Assembly: GCF_044759095.2 (NCBI RefSeq)
Contig: NZ_JBIYSM020000015.1
Span: forward strand, 17,185-81,184
Reading direction: 5' to 3'
Length of the DNA: 64,000 nucleotides
From: JBIYSM02 sp044759095
GTDB taxonomy: Bacteria; Bacillota; Bacilli; Brevibacillales; Brevibacillaceae
The position numbers were made by a program, and so were the translations under genes. Below the pieces are notes generated by a model, which worked only from the letters and a program-made list of their open reading frames with translations, was not told where the DNA came from and made no database searches. This document shows, in pieces, positions 26,699 through 36,470 of the stretch (positions are counted from its first letter, which is position 1; every line of letters starts with the position of its first letter).

Positions 26699-27616
26699 TT
26701 ATGGTTGCAGTGCTGCAAAAGCAACGGCGATCTTCGCCGCTACCTCGGCGTTGTGTTTTACCAGTGCAATATTGGTCTGCAGACTTTTGCCTGCCGTCAG
26801 CTGTTTTACCTTGTCGAGAAGGAACGGTGTCACGTTCTTTCCGGCAATTCCTTGTTCTTTTGCCTCCTTGAGCGCCGTTACGATAGCCGCTTCAATCTCC
26901 CGATGATCAAGCGCATCCGCCTCTGGCACCGGATTGGCAATGACCAGTCCGCCGTTCAGGCCCAGCTTCCACTTGGTGTCCATCATCGTCGCCACCGCTT
27001 CCGGCGTATCCAGGCGATAGTCGACACCGTAGCCGCTCTCACGGGCGTAGAAAGAAGGGAACTCGTCCGCCTTGTATCCGATGACAGGCACACCCTGCGT
27101 CTCCAGATACTCAAGCGTTCTGCCAAGGTCCAGAATGGATTTTGCACCGGCACACACCACGGCAACATTGGTCCGGGCCAGTTCTGTCAAATCAGCGGAA
27201 ACGTCCCAGGTTATCTCCCCTTCGCGGTGGACGCCCCCGATTCCCCCTGTGGCGAATACATGGATGCCCGCCATCTGTGCTCCGATCATGGTTCCCGCTA
27301 CGGTTGTCGCCCCAATCCTGCCCGTTGCCAGGACGTACGGGAGGTCGCGTCGGCTTACTTTTTCCACGGATTTGTTCGTCGCAAACTCTTCCAGTTCGCT
27401 TTCGGTCAAGCCGATTTTGATTTTGCCGTCCATGATCCCGATCGTGGCTGGAACCGCGCCGTTTTCACGAATAATCTGCTCTACTTCTTTTGCCATTGCA
27501 ACGTTTTGCGGGTACGGCATCCCGTGAGAAATAATCGTCGTTTCCAGGGCGACTACCGGCAAACGGTTTTCCAGGGCATGGCGCACTTCGTCCGTATAAG
27601 TCAGGTATTGTTTCAT
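26699..27616 (-). CDS. psuG: Pseudouridine-5'-phosphate glycosidase
   Basis: A 305-residue enzyme that splits pseudouridine-5'-phosphate into uracil and ribose-5-phosphate. Family motifs are clear: LETTIISHGMPYPQN (about 23-37), the Lys-containing KVSRRDLPYVL, FATGGIGGVHR and VCAGAKSILDLGRTLEYLET. Start ATG 27616 has AAAGGAG and overlaps the psuK stop by four bases (ATGA), so the two are coupled. Together with psuK it degrades pseudouridine from RNA turnover. Confidence 0.93.
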   Translation of the reverse strand: MKQYLTYTDEVRHALENRLPVVALETTIISHGMPYPQNVAMAKEVEQIIRENGAVPATIGIMDGKIKIGLTESELEEFATNKSVEKVSRRDLPYVLATGRIGATTVAGTMIGAQMAGIHVFATGGIGGVHREGEITWDVSADLTELARTNVAVVCAGAKSILDLGRTLEYLETQGVPVIGYKADEFPSFYARESGYGVDYRLDTPEAVATMMDTKWKLGLNGGLVIANPVPEADALDHREIEAAIVTALKEAKEQGIAGKNVTPFLLDKVKQLTAGKSLQTNIALVKHNAEVAAKIAVAFAALQP

Positions 27617-28707
27617 GATGTTCGCTCCTTTACAAAAGTAGTAAGCCGATCCGGATGAAGCAGCGGCGAGACGGAATGCTCCGTCTGCAGGGTAAGCGCA
27701 GCGGCGGCCAGCCCCAACCGGCACGCCTCCGAAAACGTCTTGCCGCTGACGATACCGAACAGCAAACCGGCAGCAAAGGCATCCCCCGCCCCGGTTACAT
27801 CTACGACGCTTGTTTGATAGGAGGGCACGTGCTCTTCCGCTCCCTCCGACGAGCAGAAGACACCGTCCTCACCCAGCGTGACCACAACGTGTTTGACGCC
27901 CCGCTCCCGGATTTTTCGGCAGGCAGCCGCACAGTCTTCCAGTGAGTTTATGCTCATGCCGGCGAGCAGTTCCGCTTCTTCCCGATTGGGCAAAATGGCT
28001 TCCACGCCGTCAAGCCGCTCGGGCAGCTTCTTTGCCTTGGCCGAGGAAACCGGGTCGATGAAAAGCGGGATTCTTTCGTCTCTGCAGCGCTGAATGACGT
28101 AGTGAAGACACTCCGCGGGAATGTTGGTGTCCAAAAAAACGGCTTGCGAAGCAGCGATATGAGACCACTTTTCCGCAAACATCTCCGGGGCAAGCTGGTC
28201 GTAGATATCCATGTTGGCCAGAGAGACGACCATTTCTCCGTCGATGTCAAGCAATGCGGTATAGGTCCCCGTCCGCTGTGCGGGAAGCACCCACACCTGA
28301 CTGATATCGACTCCGTGTTTTTTGGTCTCCTGCAAGATCCAGCTGCCCTCCTTGTCGTCACCGACGCAGCTGATCAGAGAGGTATTGCAGCCGAGGCGCC
28401 CCAGGTTTTCGGCGATGTTTCGCGCCACACCGCCGCAGGATTCCGTTATGGTCACGGGATTGGACGAATGCAAACGCACTTTTTGCTTGCCCCGCGCCTT
28501 CCGGTCCAGATTGGCGCCGCCAATGCACGTGAGCAGCCCCTCATCGGGCAAAATGTAGGCGCGTCCCTTAATTTCGCCCCGCTTGGTTAAACTAGCGATA
28601 TAGCCCGCGACCGCTGATCGGGATATCCCCATCTTGTCGGCCAACTCCTGCTGGGTGATAAACGGGTTCTGCCGGATGTAGGAGAGAATTTGTGTTTCCT
28701 TATCCAC
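27613..28707 (-). CDS. psuK: Pseudouridine kinase with N-terminal HTH
   Basis: A 364-residue PfkB-family kinase preceded by a winged-helix domain (about residues 1-55: ITQQELADKMGISRSAVAGYI). The kinase part has the N-terminal GGANLDRKARG, the central GGVARNIAENLGRLG and the catalytic DVTGAGDAFAAG near the end. It phosphorylates pseudouridine for PsuG. The fused HTH suggests the kinase also regulates its own operon, as proposed for similar HTH-PfkB proteins. It is divergent from the Ada-type gene. Confidence 0.9.
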   Translation of the reverse strand: MDKETQILSYIRQNPFITQQELADKMGISRSAVAGYIASLTKRGEIKGRAYILPDEGLLTCIGGANLDRKARGKQKVRLHSSNPVTITESCGGVARNIAENLGRLGCNTSLISCVGDDKEGSWILQETKKHGVDISQVWVLPAQRTGTYTALLDIDGEMVVSLANMDIYDQLAPEMFAEKWSHIAASQAVFLDTNIPAECLHYVIQRCRDERIPLFIDPVSSAKAKKLPERLDGVEAILPNREEAELLAGMSINSLEDCAAACRKIRERGVKHVVVTLGEDGVFCSSEGAEEHVPSYQTSVVDVTGAGDAFAAGLLFGIVSGKTFSEACRLGLAAAALTLQTEHSVSPLLHPDRLTTFVKERTS

Positions 28708-28831
28708 TGAATCAGCCTCCTTTCCTCGAACTTATCTTTCCAAACAAAAGTTTATCATATGAACAAATGTTTAGAAAGAAGAATTTTGATTTTCTACCCG
28801 CTTACATTTTTTTTGATTCTTGCTTTCCCAT

Positions 28832-28880
28832 TCCACCCCCGTTCCAACACAGGAGGGGAACGGATATACTTACACATAGA
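28832..28880 (+). promoter_or_regulatory. Promoter region of the Ada-type gene with inverted repeat
   Basis: CCGTTCC and GGAACGG flank an 11-base centre just before a TATACT -10-like element. It could be an Ada box or simply a dyad; nothing else marks it. Confidence 0.3.
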
Positions 28881-28901
28881 GAGGAAGGAAGGAGAATGCA
28901 C

Positions 28902-29477
28902 ATGAACGAGCAGATGTGGAGAGCGATTGTGGATTGCGACCCTGCGTACGACGGGCAGTTCTATTACGGTCTACAAACCACCGGGATCTTCTGCAAGCCG
29001 TCCTGCAGGTCCAAAACGCCCAACCCCGAAAACGTGAGAATCTTTTTGACAACAGGCGATGCCAAAAAAGCCGGGCTCCGTCCATGCAAACGGTGTCGGC
29101 CTGAGGAACCGTTCCGGCTTACCTCTGAAGAAGAACTGGCCCAAAAAGCGGCTGCCTTTCTCACACAACATTGCCATCAGCCGCTTTCGCTGCAACAGAT
29201 CGCTGCCGAGCTGTTCGTCAGCCCGTATCATCTGCAGCGGTGCTTTCAGAAAGTAATGGGAGTATCCCCGGCAAAGTTCCTGCTGCGCAAACGATTGAAA
29301 GCCGCGCAACACCTGCTGGGAAACACGCAGGAAAGCATTACGACGATTGCTTTGCAAGTAGGTTTTCAAAGCAGTTCCCATTTTTCCGCTGTCTTTCACA
29401 AAGAAACGGGATGTTCACCTACCGCGTATCGCCAATGCCAGAGTCAAGGAACAAAAAAACCAACCGCTTCCCTGTAA
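28902..29477 (+). CDS. adaA: Ada-type methyl-phosphotriester acceptor and AraC regulator (AdaA-like)
   Basis: A 191-residue protein with two domains. The N-terminal Ada zinc domain (about 1-75) has four Cys ligands (CKPSC and CKRC), one of which accepts methyl groups from DNA phosphotriesters. The C-terminal half is an AraC helix-turn-helix pair (LSLQQIAAELFVSPYHLQR and ITTIALQVGFQSSSHFSAVF). Start ATG 28902 has AAGGAG 7 bases upstream. In Bacillus, AdaA senses alkylation and activates adaAB; no adaB (O6-alkylguanine transferase) is next to it here. Confidence 0.9.
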   Translation: MNEQMWRAIVDCDPAYDGQFYYGLQTTGIFCKPSCRSKTPNPENVRIFLTTGDAKKAGLRPCKRCRPEEPFRLTSEEELAQKAAAFLTQHCHQPLSLQQIAAELFVSPYHLQRCFQKVMGVSPAKFLLRKRLKAAQHLLGNTQESITTIALQVGFQSSSHFSAVFHKETGCSPTAYRQCQSQGTKKPTASL

Positions 29478-29530
29478 AGGAAAACTGTCGGTCTCTTGCA
29501 TTCCTCGCTCATAAGGCATTCCGTCTCCGC

Positions 29531-30514
29531 CTACAAATTAACGGCTTTCATGCCTGCTTCCGGATAACGGGCGCCTGCGGCAATTCCTTTTGGTGCTACT
29601 TCATGAATACGTGCCAGGTCGGAATCTGACAGTTCGACCTGTAACGCTCCCAGATTCTCTTCCAGATACGTTTTTCTCTTTGTTCCCGGAATGGGTACAA
29701 TATCTTCTCCTTGAGCAAGCAGCCAAGCCAATGCCAATTGGGATGGTTGACAGCCTTTTTCTTTTGCGATTTCCTGAATCTTCTGAACAAGGTCAAGATT
29801 TTTTTGAAAGTTTTCACCTTGGAATCGAGGGGAGAACCGCCGATAATCATCTTCTGCCAGATCTTCAAACCGCCGAATCTGCCCTGTTAGGAAGCCCCTT
29901 CCAAGCGGACTGTACGGTACAAAACCAATCCCCAGCTCACGGCAGGTGGGAAGAATTTGATCCTCGACATCCCGACTCCAAAGAGAATACTCCGTCTGTA
30001 ATGCGGTAATCGGATGAACGGCATGAGCTCGGCGTATGGTATCAGGCGCTGCTTCAGACATCCCGATATAGCGTACCTTCCCTTCACGGACCAGATCCGC
30101 CATGGCCCCGATTGTTTCTTCGATGGGAGTCTTGGGGTCTACCCGATGTTGGTAATATAGATCAATATGATCGACACCTAACCGGCGTAAGCTTGCTTCA
30201 CATGCTGCTCTCACATACTCTGGACGTCCGTTCACTCCAAGAAATTCCCCGTTCTCTCCCCTGACATTCCCGAATTTGGTGGCCAGAACGACTTGGTCTC
30301 GCCTTCCCTTAATGGCTCGACCGATGAGTCTTTCATTTTCTCCAACCCCATACATGTCTGCCGTATCCAAAAAATTCACGCCTAATTCAATCGCACTTTG
30401 AATCGTTTGGATGGATTCCTCCTCATTCCTTCCACTATAAAAATCGGACATTCCCATACAGCCCAGCCCCAATGCAGAAACCTCTAAACCGCTGCCTAAC
30501 GTTCTTTTTTTCAT
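29531..30514 (-). CDS. Aldo/keto reductase
   Basis: A 327-residue NADPH-dependent oxidoreductase of the AKR13-like group. Catalytic residues appear in the usual order: Asp and Tyr in FLDTADMYGVGENE (about 50-63), Lys in VVLATKFGN and His in LYYQHRVDP. The C-terminal cofactor segment IPGTKRKTYLEENLGAL is clear. The substrate is unknown. It precedes a decayed VOC gene and is divergent from an AraC-type regulator that may control it. Confidence 0.9.
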   Translation of the reverse strand: MKKRTLGSGLEVSALGLGCMGMSDFYSGRNEEESIQTIQSAIELGVNFLDTADMYGVGENERLIGRAIKGRRDQVVLATKFGNVRGENGEFLGVNGRPEYVRAACEASLRRLGVDHIDLYYQHRVDPKTPIEETIGAMADLVREGKVRYIGMSEAAPDTIRRAHAVHPITALQTEYSLWSRDVEDQILPTCRELGIGFVPYSPLGRGFLTGQIRRFEDLAEDDYRRFSPRFQGENFQKNLDLVQKIQEIAKEKGCQPSQLALAWLLAQGEDIVPIPGTKRKTYLEENLGALQVELSDSDLARIHEVAPKGIAAGARYPEAGMKAVNL

Positions 30515-30599
30515 ATTGATCGACCTCTTTTCTTCATTTCCATGAAAAACCTTCTATAATGCCCTGCCAAATTCCTCCAAAGAAAAAATCCTTGTTGTG

Positions 30600-30890
30600 T
30601 GAACGGTTTGCCTGCTACAAATTCAGCTGCCACGAAACACCCTATTTATCTTCAACCCAACCGAACTTTTCGCTAAATGGAGAAGGAGCCAGCGGCATTA
30701 AAACTTTGCCATCTTGAGATAACTTCTCGAAAACTCTATCAATTTCCTCTGCAGTATCACATGTTACAAACAGTGACATGGCAGGAGTAAAGGCATGATG
30801 ATCCCCATTTGTATTATCGATGCACATGAACGGTTGTCCTTTTAATGTGAATGTAGCCAACGATCAAGTCTTTTCAGGGTAAACATGGAA
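30600..30890 (-). pseudogene. Decayed PhnB-like VOC-family gene
   Basis: A central 72-residue piece (30642-30860) matches PhnB-like VOC proteins (FMCIDNTNGDHHAFTPAMSL, then DTAEEIDRVFEKLSQDGKV). Decay is visible at both ends. Downstream the frame stops with TAG after FGWVEDK but continues as GVSWQLNL, exactly the family's next residues, so a nonsense change has occurred. Upstream a good GGAGGGGG site and ATG (30885) lead into only 14 codons in another frame, and a TGA precedes the TTG of the matching part. The normal protein would be about 140-150 residues. Confidence 0.75.
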
Positions 30891-31051
30891 CCCCCTCCAT
30901 TTCTTTGTTAAAATGAAAATATATTGCTTTCGGTTATAAGACTCGCCGATAATTGCATGTCGTTCATTCGCAACAATTGAGGGGGCGCCGGATTTTTCTA
31001 TAGGCATATAGGAAAACGTTGTACGTACCGGGTGTGAAAGGGGTAAGCCGT

Positions 31052-31903
31052 ATGAAGTTCTTTGAACTGAATTTAGAAAATAGTAAGCTGATGATGGTTC
31101 AATTTGCCCCGAAAACCGCTGACCCCAAACGCCATGGTCACGGAATGGATTACCAGTTGAGTATCCCGCTGATCGGTTCCCCGTATATCCAATTCAATCA
31201 CCAGACCAGGAGATTTCACGATAAGGAATGGTGTATTACTGCTCCAGGAGAGCAGCATTATCACTATTCCAATGAAAACGGTTCAAGATTGCTGCTGATC
31301 AATTTCAATCAGACATTCCTTGAAAAGGTATTAATGGAGCGTCTTCAGGAGAAAATCATGCTGGACATCAACCCTTGGGTGGAAGGGTCCACGGAAGGTT
31401 TCAAAAAAATTGCCGATCGTGTTATGAAACAATCCATCGAGAGTTCCCTCGATTTCATTGAACTGCAAGAGCTTGAATATGAAATGGCCTCTCTGCTATT
31501 TGCACAGAGCAAGGGAGCACATTCTGAAGCCTGGCTTGGTCTTTCGCCTAAAAAAGTCCATCCTTCTCTGAAAAAAGCCCTTGATTACATTCATGACGAT
31601 ACCTCCACTGAACTTAACTTGGATACATTGGCCCAGGTTTCGGGAATGAGTAAATACTATCTGATCAGGCTTTTTCGGGAGTATATGGGACAGACACCAA
31701 GTCATTATGTCCAAGAGATTCGGCTAAAAAAAGCGGAGCAATTCCTGCGGAGCTCCTCCTATGACGTAACGGATATCGCCTTTGAAGTCGGTTTTGGCAG
31801 CTTAAACACGTTTGAGCGACTGTTTAAAAAGAAATTTGGAATAAATCCGGCTGAATACAGAAAAAAATGTAGAACCTCACGAATATTGGGTGACTTTTCA
31901 TAA
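31052..31903 (+). CDS. AraC-family transcriptional regulator
   Basis: A 283-residue regulator with an N-terminal cupin-like sensor domain (about 1-150; GEQHYHYSNENGSRLLLINF). Two C-terminal helix-turn-helix units follow (LNLDTLAQVSGMSKYYLIRL and VTDIAFEVGFGSLNTFERLF), with the family ending KFGINPAEYRKK. Start ATG 31052 has GAAAGGGG; an earlier in-frame start lacks a site. It lies directly upstream of an MFS transporter gene in the same direction and is divergent from the VOC and aldo/keto reductase genes. Confidence 0.88.
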   Translation: MKFFELNLENSKLMMVQFAPKTADPKRHGHGMDYQLSIPLIGSPYIQFNHQTRRFHDKEWCITAPGEQHYHYSNENGSRLLLINFNQTFLEKVLMERLQEKIMLDINPWVEGSTEGFKKIADRVMKQSIESSLDFIELQELEYEMASLLFAQSKGAHSEAWLGLSPKKVHPSLKKALDYIHDDTSTELNLDTLAQVSGMSKYYLIRLFREYMGQTPSHYVQEIRLKKAEQFLRSSSYDVTDIAFEVGFGSLNTFERLFKKKFGINPAEYRKKCRTSRILGDFS

Positions 31904-32016
31904 ATTGACCTGAGTTTGTGGCAATAAGTGAAAAGTATTTTGCGATCGTTTCGTTATCCTTTTCTTTAACAATCAAATTTTTCGAAACACAAGCCATGAA
32001 AGAAAGGGAACAGGAC

Positions 32017-33240
32017 ATGTTGAAAACAAGTGTGATTCATCGCAAATGGCTTCCTCCATTTCACCCCGTGTCGTGGGGAGTCATTATGGGGACATTACTT
32101 TCGCGAACGGGCTTTTTCATGACGATTCCTTTTTTGGGAATATACCTTGGTGAGGTGAAAGGACTTGACCCGACCACAATCGGAGCCATCTTGGGTGTCA
32201 GCTTCTTAGTCGGGACCTTTAGCAGTTTTTTTGGAGGGGCATTGTCTGACCGGATTGGTCGGTATCCGGTAATGATCTTCTCCATATTTTTATGGAGTCT
32301 CGTGTTTCTGGCGTTTACACTAGCAGACTCTGCTTGGTCATTTCTGATCCTAAATGCTGTAAACGGATTCTGTCGCAATGTATTTGAGCCCACTGCCCGT
32401 GCCTTGCTGACAGATGTCACACGTGAAGAAGAACGTGTTTCCGTTTTTAACGCACGTTACTTCGCGATCAACATTGGGGGAGCTGCGGGGCCGCTACTAG
32501 GTTTACAGCTGGGGAGTTCTGTCTCAGAATTGCCGTTTCATATCTGTGCGTCTATATACGCTCTATATGGGGTGGCCATTATAGCACTGATGCTTCGTTA
32601 CGGAAGAAATTCAAGAGCAGGTTCCAAAACAAGCGTTGACTTAAAAAGCTCCATGAAGGTTATCTTTTCTGATAAAGTTTTTCGATATTTTCTTATCGGC
32701 AACCTGTTTGTTATGGCAGGTTTTTCTCACCTTGAGACCACACTCTCTCAGTATCTGGGAGGGAACCGAATCGGCACGTATTCGTACTTGTTTTTCATAA
32801 ACGCAGCTTCCGTTCTGCTCCTTCAGTATCCGATTATTGCATTGGCTAAGCGGGTAACCGCCCTAACTGCTCTCAAGATTGGAAGCATTTTGTTCGGTCT
32901 TGGCTTATTTGGCTTTGGATACTTTACTGAGCTGCCAGGTCTCATCGTTTCTATGGTTATCTTCACGATCGGTGAAATCCTTTGCATGGTGATCGGAGAC
33001 GTGGTGATTGGTGAAATAGCCCCAGAACAATTACGCGGCACCTATTATGGAGCCAGTGGGTTTTCATTTCTTGGTCAAAGCTTTGGAGCATGGATAGGCG
33101 GGTACCTGTTAAGCTCTTTTGGCCTGGGACAAGGACCACTCATTTTTGGAATCCTGATGTGCCTCACCTTTTTCGCCTACCCATTTTTTCAATTAGGTCA
33201 AAGCAGCCACAATCGGCAAAATACCACTCTTGCTGGGTAA
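32017..33240 (+). CDS. MFS transporter
   Basis: A 407-residue, 12-helix major facilitator of the multidrug (DHA1) type. Motif A is clear in loop 2-3 (GGALSDRIGRYPVMIF, about 72-87), and the RALLTDVTREEERVSVF segment lies after helix 4. The start is set at ATG 32017, where GAAAGGG is 7 bases upstream; the preceding in-frame codons are not conserved-looking. It follows the AraC-type gene by 113 bases. Its substrate is unknown. Confidence 0.87.
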   Translation: MLKTSVIHRKWLPPFHPVSWGVIMGTLLSRTGFFMTIPFLGIYLGEVKGLDPTTIGAILGVSFLVGTFSSFFGGALSDRIGRYPVMIFSIFLWSLVFLAFTLADSAWSFLILNAVNGFCRNVFEPTARALLTDVTREEERVSVFNARYFAINIGGAAGPLLGLQLGSSVSELPFHICASIYALYGVAIIALMLRYGRNSRAGSKTSVDLKSSMKVIFSDKVFRYFLIGNLFVMAGFSHLETTLSQYLGGNRIGTYSYLFFINAASVLLLQYPIIALAKRVTALTALKIGSILFGLGLFGFGYFTELPGLIVSMVIFTIGEILCMVIGDVVIGEIAPEQLRGTYYGASGFSFLGQSFGAWIGGYLLSSFGLGQGPLIFGILMCLTFFAYPFFQLGQSSHNRQNTTLAG

Positions 33241-33344
33241 AATGATGCCACTTCACAGAGACAGATTAAGACTGCAGTGAACGGTTACCTGAGAGTGAAC
33301 CATACTTGTTTACGACGGCTCGGGCAACCTACTGGGAAAACGTA

Positions 33345-33380
33345 AAGAACCCCCTTCCAATTGAATGGAAAGGGGGTTCA
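33345..33380 (-). terminator. Terminator of the TctABC-aldolase operon
   Basis: GAACCCCCTTTCCA pairs with TGGAAGGGGGTTC apart from one bulged T, followed by TTTACG on the minus strand; it lies just after the tctC stop. Confidence 0.75.
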
Positions 33381-33386
33381 GGAAAA

Positions 33387-34370
33387 TTACTTGAGCTTCA
33401 TCGTAGGAATCAATTCGTTAAAATACTTGAATTGTTCATCTGCAAACGCGGCAAAATCTTCAGGACCTTTGTAAGCAGCGATCATACTCCGTTCGTCCGC
33501 AAACTTTTTAAATGAATCCGAATTCACGGCATGTTTCAAAGCGTCGGCCAGTACGGTTTTCACTTCATTCGGAGTACCTTTTGGCACGACGAAGCCGCCC
33601 CAGCCTGCAAACTGAACATCAATCCCTTTTTCCTTCAGCGTTGGGACATCCGGGAAGTTTTTATCCCGTTCAGCAGTCATAACGGCGAGAACCTTCAGTT
33701 TCTTGGCCTCTACCCCGCTTTTCACTTCCCCGATGCCGACCATAACTGCATCGACATGGCCTCCCATCAATGCGGTTACTGCCGGAGCAGCGCCTTCAAA
33801 AGGAATATCGGTGAAGGTAACGCCCACTTTATTGGCAAATGCGCTGGCGGCCACGTGCCAGATGGATCCTGATCCGGAGTTGCCCACTTTGACTTTCCCC
33901 GGATTTTTCTTGGCGAATTCAATAAACTCTTCAATTGTGTTATATGGAGCGTTTGCTGCAACCGTAACGGCTGCAGGAACCATCGTTGCTTGCCCAATGA
34001 GATCAAACTTGCTTGGCTCCAAATCGGAGAGTCCCAATGCTTTATGCATGGCGAATTCCGCAGGAACATATCCCATTGTGTATCCGTCATTCGGGCTGGC
34101 CTGAACAAAGGACATCCCTACGCCGCCTGTTCCGCCTGGTTTATTCACGACCACAACAGGCTTCTTCAATTTCTCCTCCATGCCCTTGGCAATGATGCGG
34201 GAAGTCGCATCTGATGCGCCGCCTGCAGCGAATGGAACGACTAACGTAATTTCTTTTTCCGGGAACGCTGCTTTCGGGGCTTGTCCACCCTGTGTTCCCT
34301 GTGTGCCTTGTGAGCCGCAACCAACCAGCAGTCCCATTAACAAGCTTACAACTACAGCAACTTTTTTCAT
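33387..34370 (-). CDS. tctC: TTT-family substrate-binding lipoprotein (TctC)
   Basis: A 327-residue Bug-type periplasmic-fold protein for a tripartite tricarboxylate transporter. It has a lipoprotein signal (MKKVAVVVSLLMGLLVGC) followed by a Gly/Gln-rich linker. Family features include ITLVVPFAAGGASDATSRI (about 41-59), the NKPGGTGGVGM loop and IWHVAASAFANKVGV. It captures carboxylates for TctAB. The exact ligand is unknown; linkage to KDPG aldolase suggests an aldonate or keto-sugar acid. Confidence 0.88.
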   Translation of the reverse strand: MKKVAVVVSLLMGLLVGCGSQGTQGTQGGQAPKAAFPEKEITLVVPFAAGGASDATSRIIAKGMEEKLKKPVVVVNKPGGTGGVGMSFVQASPNDGYTMGYVPAEFAMHKALGLSDLEPSKFDLIGQATMVPAAVTVAANAPYNTIEEFIEFAKKNPGKVKVGNSGSGSIWHVAASAFANKVGVTFTDIPFEGAAPAVTALMGGHVDAVMVGIGEVKSGVEAKKLKVLAVMTAERDKNFPDVPTLKEKGIDVQFAGWGGFVVPKGTPNEVKTVLADALKHAVNSDSFKKFADERSMIAAYKGPEDFAAFADEQFKYFNELIPTMKLK

Positions 34371-34414
34371 TGTGATTGTACCTCCATGATGAATTTTTTA
34401 TGGTTTTAAAATTG

Positions 34415-35920
34415 TTACATCTCGATATCCGCGGCAAAACCCGTTTTCTTTTTCTTGATTTCAGCGATGACGCTAAAAACCAGTACAATAAGAGCCATTC
34501 CTAACAAGGAACCGGATAGCGGCCGCTGAAACAACTCCAGCAGGTTGCCCTGAAACATTTTATACGACTGCAGCAAGGAGCTTTCCATCATCCTGCTTAA
34601 TACAAACGTCAGGACGATGGGCGCCATGGGAATGTCGATTTTTTTCATGACGTAGCCGATGATCCCGAAAACAAACATGACGCCGACATCCCAGAGGCTG
34701 TTATTGACGGTATACGCCCCTAATACAGAAATGATCAGGATAATCGGATACAGGAGCTTGGCAGGAACCATTGTAATTTTGGCCCACATACCCGCCAACG
34801 GCAAATTCATAATCAGCAAAAAGAGATTGCCGATAAACATACTTGCAATAATCGCCCAGACGAAATCAGGGTTATTTTGGAACAGCACCGGCCCCGGAGT
34901 CAGTCCATGCATGATGAACGCCCCCAAAAGTATCGCAATCGTCGGGGAACTCGGAATTCCGAGCGTGAACAATGGAATAAGCGCTGCTCCGCAATACGCG
35001 TTGTTGGCTGTCTCAGGTCCGGCGACGCCTTCGATCGCGCCTTTCCCGAAGCGCGAAGGATCCTTGGCAATCTTCTTTTCCAATGAGTAGGAAAGAAGAG
35101 CTGGAATGACAGAGTTCGTGCCGGGTATCAAACCTGTTAGAAATCCAAGCACGGTTCCTCGGCCTATGGCGTTCATCGTCGGTTTCCATTCCTCGCGTCT
35201 TGGCAAAAGACCTTTCACTTTGGCCGGTTTCTCCGATTTTGACAGGTTCTCCATGCCGATCAGGATTTCCGAGAGTCCGAACAACCCCATCGCAATGGTG
35301 ACCAAATCAAATCCGTTCATTAAATACGGTTCGCCGAAAGTGAATCGAACCGCTCCGGAAACAGGGTCCATCCCGACCAGAGATAACGTTAACCCGATGA
35401 AAGCGGCAATCATGCCCCGTACGAGCGACTTGCCCATTAAACCGATGACCATGACGAGCCCGAATACCATCAGGGCGAAAAATTCCGGCGGACCGAACCG
35501 CAATGCAAATTCCGCCAGGACAGGACCGATTAATGCCAGACCGATGATGGATAGGGTCCCCCCGATGAAGGATCCGATCCCCGCCACACCCAGGGCTACG
35601 CCTGCCCTTCCCTGCTTGGCCAAAGGATGGCCGTCCAGGCAAGTAATAACGGATGCTGCCTCGCCGGGCGTGTTGATTAAAACGGAAGTGACGGTTCCTC
35701 CATACATGCCTCCGTAATAAATCCCGGCCAGCATAATAATAGCGGAAACCGGTTCCATTCCAAAAGTTACCGGAATCAGCAGGGCAGTAGCCGTTGTAGG
35801 ACCAAGACCGGGCAATACGCCTACAAACATCCCTACCGTAACGCCAATCAAACAATACAGCAAATTCCACCATGTAAGCGCTGTCTCGAAGCCTGAAACT
35901 AGTTGTGCAAGAGATTCCAT
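34415..35920 (-). CDS. tctA: TTT-family large permease subunit (TctA)
   Basis: A 501-residue membrane protein with about 12 helices. The TctA signature GVLPGLGPTTATALLIPVTF lies near the N terminus (about 36-55), followed by GIYYGGMYGGTVTSVLINTP. The symmetrical second half has GLIPGTNSVIPALLSY. It forms the transport channel with TctB. The gene order tctB-tctA-tctC within an IclR/aldolase operon suggests import of a sugar-acid substrate. Confidence 0.92.
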   Translation of the reverse strand: MESLAQLVSGFETALTWWNLLYCLIGVTVGMFVGVLPGLGPTTATALLIPVTFGMEPVSAIIMLAGIYYGGMYGGTVTSVLINTPGEAASVITCLDGHPLAKQGRAGVALGVAGIGSFIGGTLSIIGLALIGPVLAEFALRFGPPEFFALMVFGLVMVIGLMGKSLVRGMIAAFIGLTLSLVGMDPVSGAVRFTFGEPYLMNGFDLVTIAMGLFGLSEILIGMENLSKSEKPAKVKGLLPRREEWKPTMNAIGRGTVLGFLTGLIPGTNSVIPALLSYSLEKKIAKDPSRFGKGAIEGVAGPETANNAYCGAALIPLFTLGIPSSPTIAILLGAFIMHGLTPGPVLFQNNPDFVWAIIASMFIGNLFLLIMNLPLAGMWAKITMVPAKLLYPIILIISVLGAYTVNNSLWDVGVMFVFGIIGYVMKKIDIPMAPIVLTFVLSRMMESSLLQSYKMFQGNLLELFQRPLSGSLLGMALIVLVFSVIAEIKKKKTGFAADIEM

Positions 35921-35933
35921 TTCCTACCTCCTA

Positions 35934-36419
35934 TTACCATCCAAACCCGTTCACTGGAAGCGGAATATCAAAAAATACTTTGAACACCACAAACAAGACG
36001 ATGGATGTTGCTGCAGAGATGGCCAGCCCCGAATACCATGTATATTCCCGGACAAGCAGGATAAAGAGCAGTACGGTGCTTGCGATCGTAAAGCCGGTAA
36101 CATTCACAATGAGCATGAACACAATCACCGACACCAGAACAGACAAAATATTTCCGAATTCTCGCCCCTTGGGGAAAATGTCTTCAACTTGGAAAACCTC
36201 TTTTGTAACCGACTGCCAAATATATATGACAGAAATCATCATGAGAATGGCACTCAGCCATCTGGGAAACATGCCGGGACCGGGGCCAAAAGCCGTGTAA
36301 TATTTCAAAGAGAAGGACTGCCAAAAAATGACCGAAGCGTAAATAAGCAGCGCAATTCCAGCCCATAAACCGGCATTTCTTGCCAAATCGCGTCCTTTAC
36401 CGTTATCCACGTAATTCAC
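35934..36419 (-). CDS. tctB: TTT-family small permease subunit (TctB)
   Basis: A 161-residue membrane protein with four predicted helices. It carries the family feature FGPGPGMFPRWLSAILMMIS after the first helix. It forms the membrane part with TctA. It lies 13 bases upstream of tctA and 51 bases behind the aldolase gene. Confidence 0.88.
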   Translation of the reverse strand: MNYVDNGKGRDLARNAGLWAGIALLIYASVIFWQSFSLKYYTAFGPGPGMFPRWLSAILMMISVIYIWQSVTKEVFQVEDIFPKGREFGNILSVLVSVIVFMLIVNVTGFTIASTVLLFILLVREYTWYSGLAISAATSIVLFVVFKVFFDIPLPVNGFGW

Positions 36420-36470
36420 CCGCTTCTTGTTGTTCTCAAGCTCATACAGGATGGATGTCGCGTCGGGAGA

